NCBI RefSeq assembly: GCF_943181405.1
Contig: NZ_CALPBY010000003.1
Span: forward strand, 62,001-126,000
Source of the DNA: Cellulosimicrobium sp. Marseille-Q4280
GTDB lineage: Bacteria; Actinomycetota; Actinomycetes; Actinomycetales; Cellulomonadaceae
Direction of reading: 5' to 3'
DNA length: 64,000 nt
Positions 47,874-55,426 of this stretch are shown piece by piece (position 1 is the stretch's first letter; each line of letters starts with the position of its first letter). Under the pieces are notes generated by a model that saw nothing but the letters and a program-made list of their open reading frames with translations, was not told the origin of the DNA and made no database searches. Both the position numbers and the translations under genes were made by a program.

Positions 47874-48287
47874 GTGGGTCTGGGCATCAACAAGGACCTG
47901 GAGCCGCTCGTGCGCGACGTTCGACGCGCCGGTGGCACCGTGGAGATCACCAAGAGCACTCACGTGCGCTGGACGCTTCCAGACGGGACGGTGCTGCGCT
48001 CGGGCCTGACGATGCAGGGCGGCAACGCCCAGAAGATCCGGCGCGACATCGAGCGGGCGCTGGGCATCGAGCGGCACCACAAGCCGAAGCGCAAGGCGCG
48101 CCCGGCGCACCAGGCCGCGAAGCCGAAGGCGTCGGCGCCGCAGCCGCGGCCGGGCGGGCGGGTCGAGCCGGCGGGCGCGAAGTTCCGGGTCATCGGCCCG
48201 GACGGCGAGCCGCTGCGCAACGCGTCGGGCTTCCCGCGCACGTTCAGCGACGCCTCCCAGGCGCAGGCTGTGGCTGACGCGCTGTAG
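47874..48287 (+). CDS. HicA-like domain protein
   Basis: 137 residues. Residues about 14-60 (VRRAGGTVEITKSTHVRWTL ... GLTMQGGNAQKIRRDIERAL) resemble the HicA mRNA-interferase fold, with a histidine at the place of the catalytic one. A basic linker (HHKPKRKARPAHQAAKPKAS) and a second small domain follow. No HicB antitoxin is adjacent, so a toxin role is doubtful. GTG with GGAGG ribosome-binding site. Confidence 0.6.
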   Translation: MGLGINKDLEPLVRDVRRAGGTVEITKSTHVRWTLPDGTVLRSGLTMQGGNAQKIRRDIERALGIERHHKPKRKARPAHQAAKPKASAPQPRPGGRVEPAGAKFRVIGPDGEPLRNASGFPRTFSDASQAQAVADAL

Positions 48288-48290
48288 CGG

Positions 48291-48992
48291 CTACCAGCCC
48301 CGGCGACGCTTGCGCCGCACGCGCCGGATCAGCACGAGCAGCACGAGCAGCCCGGCGCCGACGGCCAGTGCCCCGAGCGTGGACCGCAGGGACTCGACCA
48401 GGTCGTCCGAGCTCGGGAGCGTGAACAGCATCCCGACGCCGAGCAGCAGGCCGATCGGGCCCATGACCAGCAGCGCCTTCTCCAGCCAGTCGGCGAGCTC
48501 GCTCAGCAGCTCCTCCGGGCTCTGCTGTTCCGCCTTGGCCTTGGCGTCGACGTACGCGGCCCGGGCGGCCGACCGGGCGCTCGGGCGCGGTGGGGTCGCG
48601 GGCTCCGGTGGCGGTGCGGCGGCCTCGAGCTCGCGAGCCGGGGCGTTGACCGCCACGACGTCGCCGAGCGTCGAGTAGGTGAACAGGGCGACGCCCATCT
48701 CCTCGGCGTACTCGCGCGCGCCCCGGGAGTAGCCGTTCGCGGCGTAGAACGCCAGGGCGAGGTGGTGCTGGGCGCCGCGCGCGCCGACGAGCCGCTGCAG
48801 CAGCGGGCGTCCGACGACGGCGGTGAGCTGCTTGACCTCGGCGAGGATCCGGGTGGAGCGGACGTCGATGCCGCCGTCGTTGCTCGCCTGGGTGACCTGG
48901 GCGTCGGCGAAGCCGAGCGTGCGCAGGTGCCAGGCGGCGAACTCCTCGGCCTGGCGCGGGGTGGCGATCGGCTCGCCGGACGTCCATGTCAC
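48291..48992 (-). CDS. Mrr-like restriction endonuclease domain with membrane anchor
   Basis: 233 residues. The N-terminal 115 residues fit the Mrr-type PD-(D/E)xK nuclease fold: AAWHLRTLGFADAQVTQASN, GGIDVRS (catalytic Asp), AEVKQ (E-x-K) and a conserved GRPLLQRLVGA. A charged linker leads to two transmembrane helices (about 173-192 and 205-224). Membrane-tethered Mrr domains are known in defence contexts. The GTG has no ribosome-binding site; TAGCCT lies six bases upstream, suggesting a leaderless transcript. It may cut modified or incoming DNA near the membrane. Confidence 0.78.
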   Translation of the reverse strand: MTWTSGEPIATPRQAEEFAAWHLRTLGFADAQVTQASNDGGIDVRSTRILAEVKQLTAVVGRPLLQRLVGARGAQHHLALAFYAANGYSRGAREYAEEMGVALFTYSTLGDVVAVNAPARELEAAAPPPEPATPPRPSARSAARAAYVDAKAKAEQQSPEELLSELADWLEKALLVMGPIGLLLGVGMLFTLPSSDDLVESLRSTLGALAVGAGLLVLLVLIRRVRRKRRRGW

Positions 48993-48998
48993 GCCTGG

Positions 48999-49004
48999 AG
49001 GCTA
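48999..49004 (-). promoter_or_regulatory. -10 element TAGCCT
   Basis: TANNNT-type -10 six bases before the GTG at 48992. Confidence 0.45.
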
Positions 49005-49047
49005 CCGGCCGCCCAGGACACCCCGGCGCGTCGGCGAGACGGTGGAG

Positions 49048-49350
49048 CTAGGCAGTGCGCGGCGATCGGATCATCGCGCCCGACGACCCGGCGACGTACC
49101 GGAAGCCCGCACCGCGGTACAGCCGGATCAGGCCGGCGCGGTGAGAGCCGAACCCCGTGTCCACGCTCAGGTGCACGGTCATGGCGCGGGCGTCCGCCAC
49201 GGCGGCTACGGCGGCCAGCGCGGCGCGCGCCTTGCCCTGTCCGCGGTGGGCCCGGGCGACCGACAGCAGGTCCAGCCGGGCACAGGCCGGGTTGCACGCG
49301 CGCAGCACGACGGCGGCGCCCTCGGGCGTGTCCACCTCGATGCGGCTCAT
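49048..49350 (-). CDS. small GNAT acetyltransferase
   Basis: 100 residues, short for the family. LDLLSVARAHRGQGKARAAL is the acetyl-CoA-binding R/Q-x-x-G-x-G/A motif, and LIRLYRGAGFRYV is the late GNAT strand pattern. The ATG overlaps the stop of a 24-codon micro-gene by four bases (ATGA), so expression depends on that micro-gene's CCGCACAT element. The substrate is unknown. Confidence 0.75.
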   Translation of the reverse strand: MSRIEVDTPEGAAVVLRACNPACARLDLLSVARAHRGQGKARAALAAVAAVADARAMTVHLSVDTGFGSHRAGLIRLYRGAGFRYVAGSSGAMIRSPRTA

Positions 49351-49421
49351 GCCCGCCGCCCCACGGCGCGGCGGTGCGCAGGCTCGACGGTGAGCGTGCC
49401 GGTCCTCGGTGCGGTGTTCAT
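49347..49421 (-). CDS. 24-residue micro-protein coupled to GNAT gene
   Basis: MNTAPRTGTLTVEPAHRR followed by AVGRRA. The ATG at 49421 is exactly nine bases after a CCGCACAT element, and the TGA overlaps the GNAT ATG by four bases. This is the clearest micro-gene: the element's spacing marks this start, not the GNAT start 71 bases away. Confidence 0.55.
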   Translation of the reverse strand: MNTAPRTGTLTVEPAHRRAVGRRA

Positions 49422-49430
49422 GGCGTACCG

Positions 49431-49440
49431 ATGTGCGGCA
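49431..49440 (-). promoter_or_regulatory. CCGCACAT element, instance 24
   Basis: TGCCGCACAT, nine bases before the ATG of the 24-codon micro-gene at 49421. Confidence 0.76.
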
Positions 49441-49443
49441 TCC

Positions 49444-51690
49444 TCACGCGGCACGTGCGACCTGCCGCCGGCTCGTGGCCTTGCGCTTGGCGCGGGCCTC
49501 GGCCTGCTCGGTGACGATCGTGGTGATGATCGAACCGACCGAGGCGAGGTCGTCGGTCTCCTGCGTCGCGACCGAGGTGTCGTAGCCCTCGCCGAGCACC
49601 GGGTTGAGGATCTCGGCCTTGCGGCGCTGGACGCGCTGCAGGTGCTCGTCGAGCGTGCCGGTCGCCAGCAGGGTCGTCAGGGTGATCGCGCGCTGCTGGC
49701 CGATGCGCTTGGTGCGGTCGCGCGCCTGGGTCAGCGTGGTCGGCTCCCAGTCGGACTCGACGAACAGGTTGTCGCACGCGCGGGTCAGCGTGATGGCCAC
49801 GCCGGCGGCCTGCAGCGACAGCACGAGCGCCTTGTACCGCCCGCCCTGGAAGTCGGCGGTGATCTTGCCGCGGTTGGCCGCGGACGTCGCCCCGTCGATC
49901 ACGGCCACGTCGGCGCCGGCGTCCTCGATCGCGGTGCGCATCGCGGTGGCGACCTCGTTGTGGTGGCACCACACCAGCAGCGGCCGGTCGTGGCCACCGG
50001 CGTCCTGGGCGGTGATCCACTCGGTGATGTACTCGACCGCCGCGGGGATCTTGGCCAGGCCGGCGGCCTTGCGCAGCGGGGAGATGAACCCGATGTTGGT
50101 GGCGGCGAACGCCTTGATCTCCTCGTCGGACGGCAGGCGCGGCGTGCCGTCCCGAGCCTCGCCGAACGTCGCGAGCCACTCGTCGGCCACCTCGCGCTGC
50201 TTGGTGATCGCCTCCTTGTAGAGCGCGCGCCCGGCCGGGTCCAGGTCGATGTACTTCGCCCGGGGCGGCAGCACCTCGGGCATGGTCGGCCCGTCGGGGT
50301 CGCGGTTGTAGACCTGCTCGGCGAACCGGCGCACCCACACGTCCTTGTTGAGGATGGCGTTGAGCTCGCCCAGGGCGCGCTTGCGCGGGCTGAACCGCCC
50401 GTACTGGTCGACGGTGCAGTACGCGGTCAGGAAGTCGTGCAGCCCGCCGAACACGGTGTCCAGGTGCCCGCTGATCGCCAGCTGGGAGGCCAGCTGCTCG
50501 GGGCTGGACGTCATCGGCGTGCCGGAGATGGGCACCCGCAGCCCGGAGACGCGCTGGGCGACCGAGCGCACGGCCCGGGCCCGGTCGGTCGACCAGTTCT
50601 TGTGCCGGTGCGACTCGTCGACGATGAGGCCGTCCGGCGCCCACGCCACGAGCTGCTCGCGCATCTCGGGCCGGGAGGTCAGCAGGGAGTCAGGCACGAC
50701 GATCGCCCCGACGTCGGGGAAGTCGGGGATCTTGCGGCCCGCGGAGATCATCACGGTGGTCCCGGCCCCCGGACGCGCCTCGGGGTGCTTGGCCGGGAAC
50801 GCGAGCCGGTAGTTCGCGATCTCGTTGACCCAGTTCGTCAGCGCGACCGGCGGGGAGATGACCAGCAGCCGCTTCGTCTCCACGAGGGCGTGCGCGGCGA
50901 TGGACTGCAGGGTCTTGCCCAGGCCGGGCTCGTCGGCCAGCAGGCCGTGCCCGCCGACGATGGAGTAGGCGCCGGAGACCTGGTAGCCGAACAGGGTGCG
51001 CCCGGCCCACTCGGGCAGCGCCGGCAGCCCGTCGGGCATCTTCTTGGGTGCGCGCGGCATCGTGCCGAGCAGCATGGGCCAGTCGGGGCGCGAGGTGCCC
51101 AGCACGCCGCCGGTGACGTCGGCGACCAGGGCCTTGCCGCGCTCGATCAGGTCGGCGGGCACGGGCACGCCGGCGGCGGCGAGGTGGCGCAGGTCCGGGG
51201 TGTGCACGAGCCAGCGCAGCAGGTTCGGGTGGTCCTTGTCCTTGGCCTGCCAGACCGAGCCGAGCGGGACGTGCTCGCCGGCGTCGGAGAACCGCGGGTA
51301 GACGTGCGTGGTCCACGGGTCGTCGGGGGCGACCTCGATCCACGGTGTGGCGAGGTCGGCCAGGTGGGTGATGCCCGCCTTGGTGCCGTGGGACAGGTCG
51401 ACGGTGAAGTTCAGCTCGGCGAGCACCCGGTCGATCTCGGGGCCGGGGTTGTAGACGACCCAGTGCCCGGCGTCCTTGTCGAAGTACCGGCCGGGCAGCG
51501 CGAGCACCCAGTCGACGAGCATCTTGGGGCGGCCGCGGTGGACCTTCTGCTTCCCGGGGCGCATGACCTTGCGCTCGGGGTACTTCGGGAACTTCGCGTT
51601 CACCGGGACCGGTGCGTACCGGTCGAAGCGCAGCAGCAGGATCGGACGACGGCGGGTGCCGGTCAGGGTCGCGGTTCGGTTGCTGCTCAC
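49444..51690 (-). CDS. SNF2-family DNA translocase/helicase
   Basis: 748 residues. Walker A ADEPGLGKTLQS near residue 257, a DESH box near 357, SGTPM (motif III), and the C-terminal motif VI TQARDRTKRIGQQRA near 660 fit SNF2 ATPases, closest by pattern to the single-protein SMARCAL1-like group. The N-terminal 240 residues are an unassigned accessory domain. Such enzymes move along duplex DNA and remodel forks or displace proteins. The GTG at 51690 is nine bases after a CCGCACAT element. With the methyltransferase-helicase it is the second SF2 motor of the element. Confidence 0.88.
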   Translation of the reverse strand: MSSNRTATLTGTRRRPILLLRFDRYAPVPVNAKFPKYPERKVMRPGKQKVHRGRPKMLVDWVLALPGRYFDKDAGHWVVYNPGPEIDRVLAELNFTVDLSHGTKAGITHLADLATPWIEVAPDDPWTTHVYPRFSDAGEHVPLGSVWQAKDKDHPNLLRWLVHTPDLRHLAAAGVPVPADLIERGKALVADVTGGVLGTSRPDWPMLLGTMPRAPKKMPDGLPALPEWAGRTLFGYQVSGAYSIVGGHGLLADEPGLGKTLQSIAAHALVETKRLLVISPPVALTNWVNEIANYRLAFPAKHPEARPGAGTTVMISAGRKIPDFPDVGAIVVPDSLLTSRPEMREQLVAWAPDGLIVDESHRHKNWSTDRARAVRSVAQRVSGLRVPISGTPMTSSPEQLASQLAISGHLDTVFGGLHDFLTAYCTVDQYGRFSPRKRALGELNAILNKDVWVRRFAEQVYNRDPDGPTMPEVLPPRAKYIDLDPAGRALYKEAITKQREVADEWLATFGEARDGTPRLPSDEEIKAFAATNIGFISPLRKAAGLAKIPAAVEYITEWITAQDAGGHDRPLLVWCHHNEVATAMRTAIEDAGADVAVIDGATSAANRGKITADFQGGRYKALVLSLQAAGVAITLTRACDNLFVESDWEPTTLTQARDRTKRIGQQRAITLTTLLATGTLDEHLQRVQRRKAEILNPVLGEGYDTSVATQETDDLASVGSIITTIVTEQAEARAKRKATSRRQVARAA

Positions 51691-51699
51691 CCCGAGTAC

Positions 51700-51709
51700 A
51701 TGTGCGGCA
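51700..51709 (-). promoter_or_regulatory. CCGCACAT element, instance 25 (divergent pair)
   Basis: TGCCGCACAT, nine bases before the GTG at 51690; back to back with instance 26, 18 bases apart. Confidence 0.76.
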
Positions 51710-51727
51710 GCGCCGACATGTCAGTCC

Positions 51728-51737
51728 TGCCGCACAT
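51728..51737 (+). promoter_or_regulatory. CCGCACAT element, instance 26 (divergent pair)
   Basis: TGCCGCACAT, nine bases before the ATG at 51747. The last copy I find; none seen in the chromosomal part. Confidence 0.76.
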
Positions 51738-51746
51738 CCTTGTGGC

Positions 51747-52349
51747 ATGACCCATCTCGAGGACCTCAAGCTCGGGCACCTGGAGCTGACGGCGATCGAC
51801 CGCTCCGTGCAGGCGGCGGAGCGCTCCGTCCAGGTGCTCCAGCGACGCATCGCCGAGCGCGAGGCACGCGTCGACGACGCCTGGGCGCATCGGCCGCCTG
51901 TGACCGCGGTGCGCGAGCGTCAGCAGCTGCAGCACTGGTGCGACACGCAGGACCGGGTGACCGCGCTGCTGCAGCGCGACCTGGACGCCGCGCGGGTGGA
52001 GCTCGCTGCCCGACTGAACCGCTACCCGTGGTCCCCGGCGGCCGACGTCGTCGTGATCGGCGGGGGCGGGCGCCGGCCGGTGCAGGTCGCCCCGAGCGGG
52101 GCGTTCGCGTTCTACGTCTCCCCCGCATCGGCGTGGCAGCGCGTCCCGGTCGTGCAGGTTGCGCACCAGCGGGGCACACCCGCCCGGTGGAGCCCGACCA
52201 CGGCGACGTACCCGGCCCGGTCGCTCGCCCTGCTGGACCGCCCGCGGCTCTACGTCGATGCGCCGCTTGGCTACGGCCTGGACGAGGCCGATACCGCGGC
52301 CGCGGTGGAGTTCGCGCGCGAGGTGCTCGCCGCCGACCGCACCTGGTGA
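51747..52349 (+). CDS. hypothetical protein at the element's right end
   Basis: 200 residues. The first 85 residues are a coiled coil (AERSVQVLQRRIAEREARVDD); the rest is a beta-rich domain (ADVVVIGGGGRRPVQVAPSGAF). The ATG is nine bases after a CCGCACAT element shared head-to-head with the SNF2 gene. It is the last recognisable gene of the mobile element. Function unknown. Confidence 0.68.
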   Translation: MTHLEDLKLGHLELTAIDRSVQAAERSVQVLQRRIAEREARVDDAWAHRPPVTAVRERQQLQHWCDTQDRVTALLQRDLDAARVELAARLNRYPWSPAADVVVIGGGGRRPVQVAPSGAFAFYVSPASAWQRVPVVQVAHQRGTPARWSPTTATYPARSLALLDRPRLYVDAPLGYGLDEADTAAAVEFAREVLAADRTW

Positions 52350-52411
52350 CCTCGGGCGCCAGCTGACGCTCGACCCCAGACGCCGCTCGGAACCGTGCTG
52401 GTCCGGGCGGC

Positions 52412-52470
52412 GTTCGCGTGCGCGACGGCGCGCACCCTTGGACCCCCGGAGTGCATGGGCGCACGCGAAC
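52412..52470. repeat. 12-bp inverted repeat near element end
   Basis: GTTCGCGTGCGC (52412-52423) and its exact complement (52459-52470), 35 bases apart. The 558-base gap 52350-52907 has no gene; this repeat could be a recombination-protein site or part of an end structure. Confidence 0.6.
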
Positions 52471-52641
52471 GACCCGCGAAGCACCGTGGCGCGGAGGACG
52501 CTCGGGCGCCAGCCTCGCTAGGCTCGCCGACTGGCGAACGTCGAGCTGCGACGGCAATCGCCCCGCGTGAGGAGTTGGACACGCCCGGGACGCCTCGGCG
52601 ACTTTCTGGCGTCATTCCGCGAGAAATGCACCGCCCGGGCC

Positions 52642-52674
52642 GTGCGCCCCTTGTGCGCCCATCACGTGCGCCCC
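52642..52674 (+). repeat. three direct repeats GTGCGCCC
   Basis: Copies begin at 52642, 52653 and 52666, about 120-145 bases inside the proposed attachment site. The position would suit arm-type integrase or excisionase sites, but this is only inference. Confidence 0.5.
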
Positions 52675-52787
52675 TAGGCTCACGGCGCTCTCAAAGTGGA
52701 CCACTGCGGACCACAACGGCGCACACTGATCGGCAGTATTCCGCCGATCGCGGCGTTTCTGCAGGTCAGCAGAGGGGGCGTCAAGTT

Positions 52788-52809
52788 GTTCAAGTCCCCC
52801 TCCGGACAC
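52788..52809 (+). other. tRNA-Leu 3'-end remnant, probable attachment site (attR/attL)
   Basis: GTTCAAGTCCCCC then TCCGGACAC reproduces tRNA positions 53 to 74: G53, T-loop TTCAAGT with all invariant bases, C61 and the T-stem 3' strand, a 7-base acceptor strand and the discriminator A. It resembles the end of actinobacterial tRNA-Leu genes. The matching 5' T-stem and the rest of the tRNA are absent upstream, and a terminator follows. This is what remains at one end when an element integrates in a tRNA gene. Confidence 0.6.
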
Positions 52810-52823
52810 TCGTTGAGACAGCG

Positions 52824-52865
52824 ACGACGGAGCGGGTCCAGGGAAACCTGGGCCCGCTTCGTCGT
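52824..52865. terminator. strong bidirectional terminator
   Basis: A stem of about 19 bp with two wobble or mismatched pairs around the loop GAAA (core arms 52832-52842 and 52847-52857). It would end the original tRNA gene on the plus strand and the MBL gene on the minus strand. Confidence 0.82.
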
Positions 52866-52907
52866 TCCGCCGTCGGCAAGCGAGCTGCCCGCCGACGGCG
52901 CTCTCGC

Positions 52908-53651
52908 TCAGTGCGGCCCGACCTCCCGTGCCCGCTCGACGGCGGTCCCGACCCCCTCGGTCCACGGATTCCCGTGACCCGGCAGGAGCGTCGTCGCGCC
53001 GGTCTCGACGAGGCGGTCCAGGGACGCGAGCGCCTGGGCGCTGTCGGCCGTCGCCGCACCCGCGATGATCTGCGGCCCCCGCGTGCCGGTGTAGGGGTCG
53101 AGCGTGACGAGCGCGTCGCCCGTGAGGAGGACGTCGCGCTCGGGCAGGTGCAGCGCGCAGTGCCCGGCCGTGTGGCCAGGGCTGAAGACGACGCGGGGCG
53201 AGCCCGGCACGGGAAGCGTCGCGCCGGGCTCCGCGTGCCGCAGTCCCCGCACGCCGGGCACCCGGAGGGCACCTGCCGCCGCCATGGACGCGAGGATGCG
53301 CACGGCCGCCGGGTAGCGCAGCGGGTAGAGCGCGCGGACGTTCTCGTGCGCGTACCGGTACGGGTGGGCGGCGATCTCGGCGTCGTCCTCGTGGAGCCAG
53401 ATCGGCACACCGAGCCTCGACCGCGCCCTCGCGGCCGAGCCGGTGTGGTCGAAGTGGGCGTGCGTGAGGACGACGCCTGCCACGTCGGACGGGCGGTGCC
53501 CCAGCTCTCGCAGCGCGTGCCCGAGCAGGTCCCACGTCGCCGGGAGGCCCGTGTCCACGACGAGGACCCGGCCGTCGTCGTCGGCGACGAGATAGACGTT
53601 GACGTAGGCGTGCTCCAGCCGGTGCACACGGTCCGCGACCTCGGTCAGCAC
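52908..53651 (-). CDS. MBL-fold metallo-hydrolase
   Basis: 247 residues. THAHFDHTG (about 63-71) is the HxHxDH dizinc motif; SPGHTAGHCALHL, LLTGDALV and LLPGHGNPW supply the remaining ligands of the metallo-beta-lactamase fold (glyoxalase II or lactonase-like group). Cytoplasmic. The GTG at 53651 has GGAGGGG upstream. First gene on the chromosomal side of the proposed junction. Its substrate cannot be told from sequence. Confidence 0.9.
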   Translation of the reverse strand: MLTEVADRVHRLEHAYVNVYLVADDDGRVLVVDTGLPATWDLLGHALRELGHRPSDVAGVVLTHAHFDHTGSAARARSRLGVPIWLHEDDAEIAAHPYRYAHENVRALYPLRYPAAVRILASMAAAGALRVPGVRGLRHAEPGATLPVPGSPRVVFSPGHTAGHCALHLPERDVLLTGDALVTLDPYTGTRGPQIIAGAATADSAQALASLDRLVETGATTLLPGHGNPWTEGVGTAVERAREVGPH

Positions 53652-53863
53652 GGCCCCTCCTCGTCGTCCGTCGACAGGTTCCGCTCACCGTAGGCAGGGA
53701 GGCGGCGCGCTCGCGCGCTGCGACCTTGGTCACGATCGGGGTCCGGAGGTGGAGCGCTTCCCGAGACGCTTGCTTGAATGTTCGACCGTCCGCGCGGGGT
53801 GCCCGCTCCGGACGCTCGCGCCCCCGGTCCTGACGGGCGCCCACCTCTCCCTGATTGCGTGCT

Positions 53864-55345
53864 GTGCCTCACCCTGCCCTGAAGCTGCCCCGTCCCGCTC
53901 TCGATCGACCACCCTCACCGACGACCCCCGACCGGTCTCCCTGGCGCGCGCTGCGTCACCGGTCGATGCGCTGGTGGTCCGGCGCGAACCTCGTGTCGAA
54001 CGCGGGCGCCTGGATGCAGCTCACCGTCCAGAACCTGCTCGTCCTGCAGATCACCGGGTCGGCGGCCGTCACCGGCCTCTCGCTCGCCGTCCAGGCCGCC
54101 CCCGCGCTGCTCCTCGGTGTCGCGGGCGGCGCCGTCGTCGACCGGTGGCCGCGCAAGCTGACAGCCGCCCTCAGCCAGGCGGTGCTCGGTGTCGTCGCGC
54201 TGACGACGGCAGGGCTCGTCGCGCTCGACCTGCTCACCCTGCCCGTCCTCCTCACCCTCGCCGCCGTCACCGGCCTCGTCGCGACCGTCGACGGACCGGC
54301 GACCGCCCTCCTCGGCAACGACCTCGTCCCCGTCGAGGACGTCCCGTCGGCCATCGGGATCGGCTCGGTGGTGCACAGCGCCGGCCGGCTCGTCGGCGTC
54401 GCGCTCGCGGGCGGCGCCGTCGCGCTCGCCGGACCGGCCGTCGCCTACCTCGCGAACGGCACGGCCCTTCTCGGCGTGGCGCTCGTCGTGCCGTTCCTCG
54501 TCCTGCACCCCGACGCCGGGCGGGCCGGCACGTCGGCGCCTGCCGAGGTGGACGTGCCGACCGCAGGACCGGTCGTCGGACCGGTCGTCGGACCGGCTCC
54601 GGTCGTGCGCTCGGCACCCGGCGACGAGGACCGCGGGGCCGTGCCCTACTTCTTCGGTCGACCCCGGCTCGTGGCGCTCCTGGTCGTCACGGCCGTGAGC
54701 GCCGTCCTCGGCCGCAACTACACCCTCACGCTCGCCGTCCTCGTCACGGGGGCGCTCGCGGGCGGCGCGCAGGAGTTCGGCACGGTGTCCACCGTGCTCG
54801 CCGTCGGCGGGATCCTCGGAGCCGTGCTCGCCGGACGGCTCCGTCGACCGACGGTGCACCTGGTCGCCCTGCTCGCCGCCGTGGGCGCGCTCCTCCAGGT
54901 CGTCGCCGGCCTCGCCCCGACCCTGACGGTCCTCCTGCTCGTGGTCGGGCCGATGGCCGTGGTCGAGTCGATCTCGGACACCGCCGGGACCACCGTCCTG
55001 CAGACCGACCCGCCGTCGCACCTGCGGGGGCGGGTGCTCGGGGTCTGGCGCACCGCCAGCACCACGTGGGGCCTCGCCGGGCCTCCGCTGCTCGGGCTGC
55101 TCCTGGAGATCTTGGGGGCACGCGGTGCGCTGGTGGCCGGCGGGCTCGTCGTCGTCGGCGTGGTCGGCGCAGGTGCGCTGCACCGGCGGCTGCGCCGGTC
55201 CCGGCGCACGACCGCGGAGCGTCCCGCAGCCGGACGTGCGCCTGAGCCGGGAGCCGGGCGTGCATCTGAGCCGGACGCCGGGCGTGCACCCGAGCCGGAG
55301 CCGCACGTCGACCGCGCACCGGAGCCCGCACTCGTCCCGGCCTGA
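53864..55345 (+). CDS. MFS transporter (EntS-like exporter group)
   Basis: About 493 residues with 10-12 predicted transmembrane helices, a central charged loop, the segment NAGAWMQLTVQNLLVLQITG typical of the MFS_3/EntS branch and GAVVDRWPRK matching the inter-helix-2/3 motif. The C-terminal 40 residues are a low-complexity tail with repeated AGRAPEP units. Start uncertain: GTG at 53864 chosen; TTG at 53855 is also in frame. Probably exports a small molecule such as a siderophore or drug. Confidence 0.85.
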   Translation: MPHPALKLPRPALDRPPSPTTPDRSPWRALRHRSMRWWSGANLVSNAGAWMQLTVQNLLVLQITGSAAVTGLSLAVQAAPALLLGVAGGAVVDRWPRKLTAALSQAVLGVVALTTAGLVALDLLTLPVLLTLAAVTGLVATVDGPATALLGNDLVPVEDVPSAIGIGSVVHSAGRLVGVALAGGAVALAGPAVAYLANGTALLGVALVVPFLVLHPDAGRAGTSAPAEVDVPTAGPVVGPVVGPAPVVRSAPGDEDRGAVPYFFGRPRLVALLVVTAVSAVLGRNYTLTLAVLVTGALAGGAQEFGTVSTVLAVGGILGAVLAGRLRRPTVHLVALLAAVGALLQVVAGLAPTLTVLLLVVGPMAVVESISDTAGTTVLQTDPPSHLRGRVLGVWRTASTTWGLAGPPLLGLLLEILGARGALVAGGLVVVGVVGAGALHRRLRRSRRTTAERPAAGRAPEPGAGRASEPDAGRAPEPEPHVDRAPEPALVPA

Positions 55346-55365
55346 TCCGTCCCGCGTCGCGTCAC

Positions 55366-55394
55366 GCACAGCGAGCGCACAGTCGCGCCACAGG
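55366..55394. promoter_or_regulatory. three direct heptad repeats (PhoP-like box)
   Basis: GCACAGC-N4-GCACAGT-N4-CCACAGG, an 11-base period as in OmpR/PhoP-family operators, 33 bases before the response-regulator ATG at 55427. Suggests autoregulation. Confidence 0.62.
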
Positions 55395-55426
55395 CGGTCC
55401 GTGGCCGACCGCGAGACGCTGGAACC

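Noticed and set aside
47874-48287. A complete HicAB toxin-antitoxin pair.
   Set aside because: Only a HicA-like domain is seen; neither neighbour resembles HicB.
52788-52809. A complete tRNA gene at the junction.
   Set aside because: Only the T-loop to acceptor end is present; the bases upstream do not pair to form the T-stem, anticodon or D arms.
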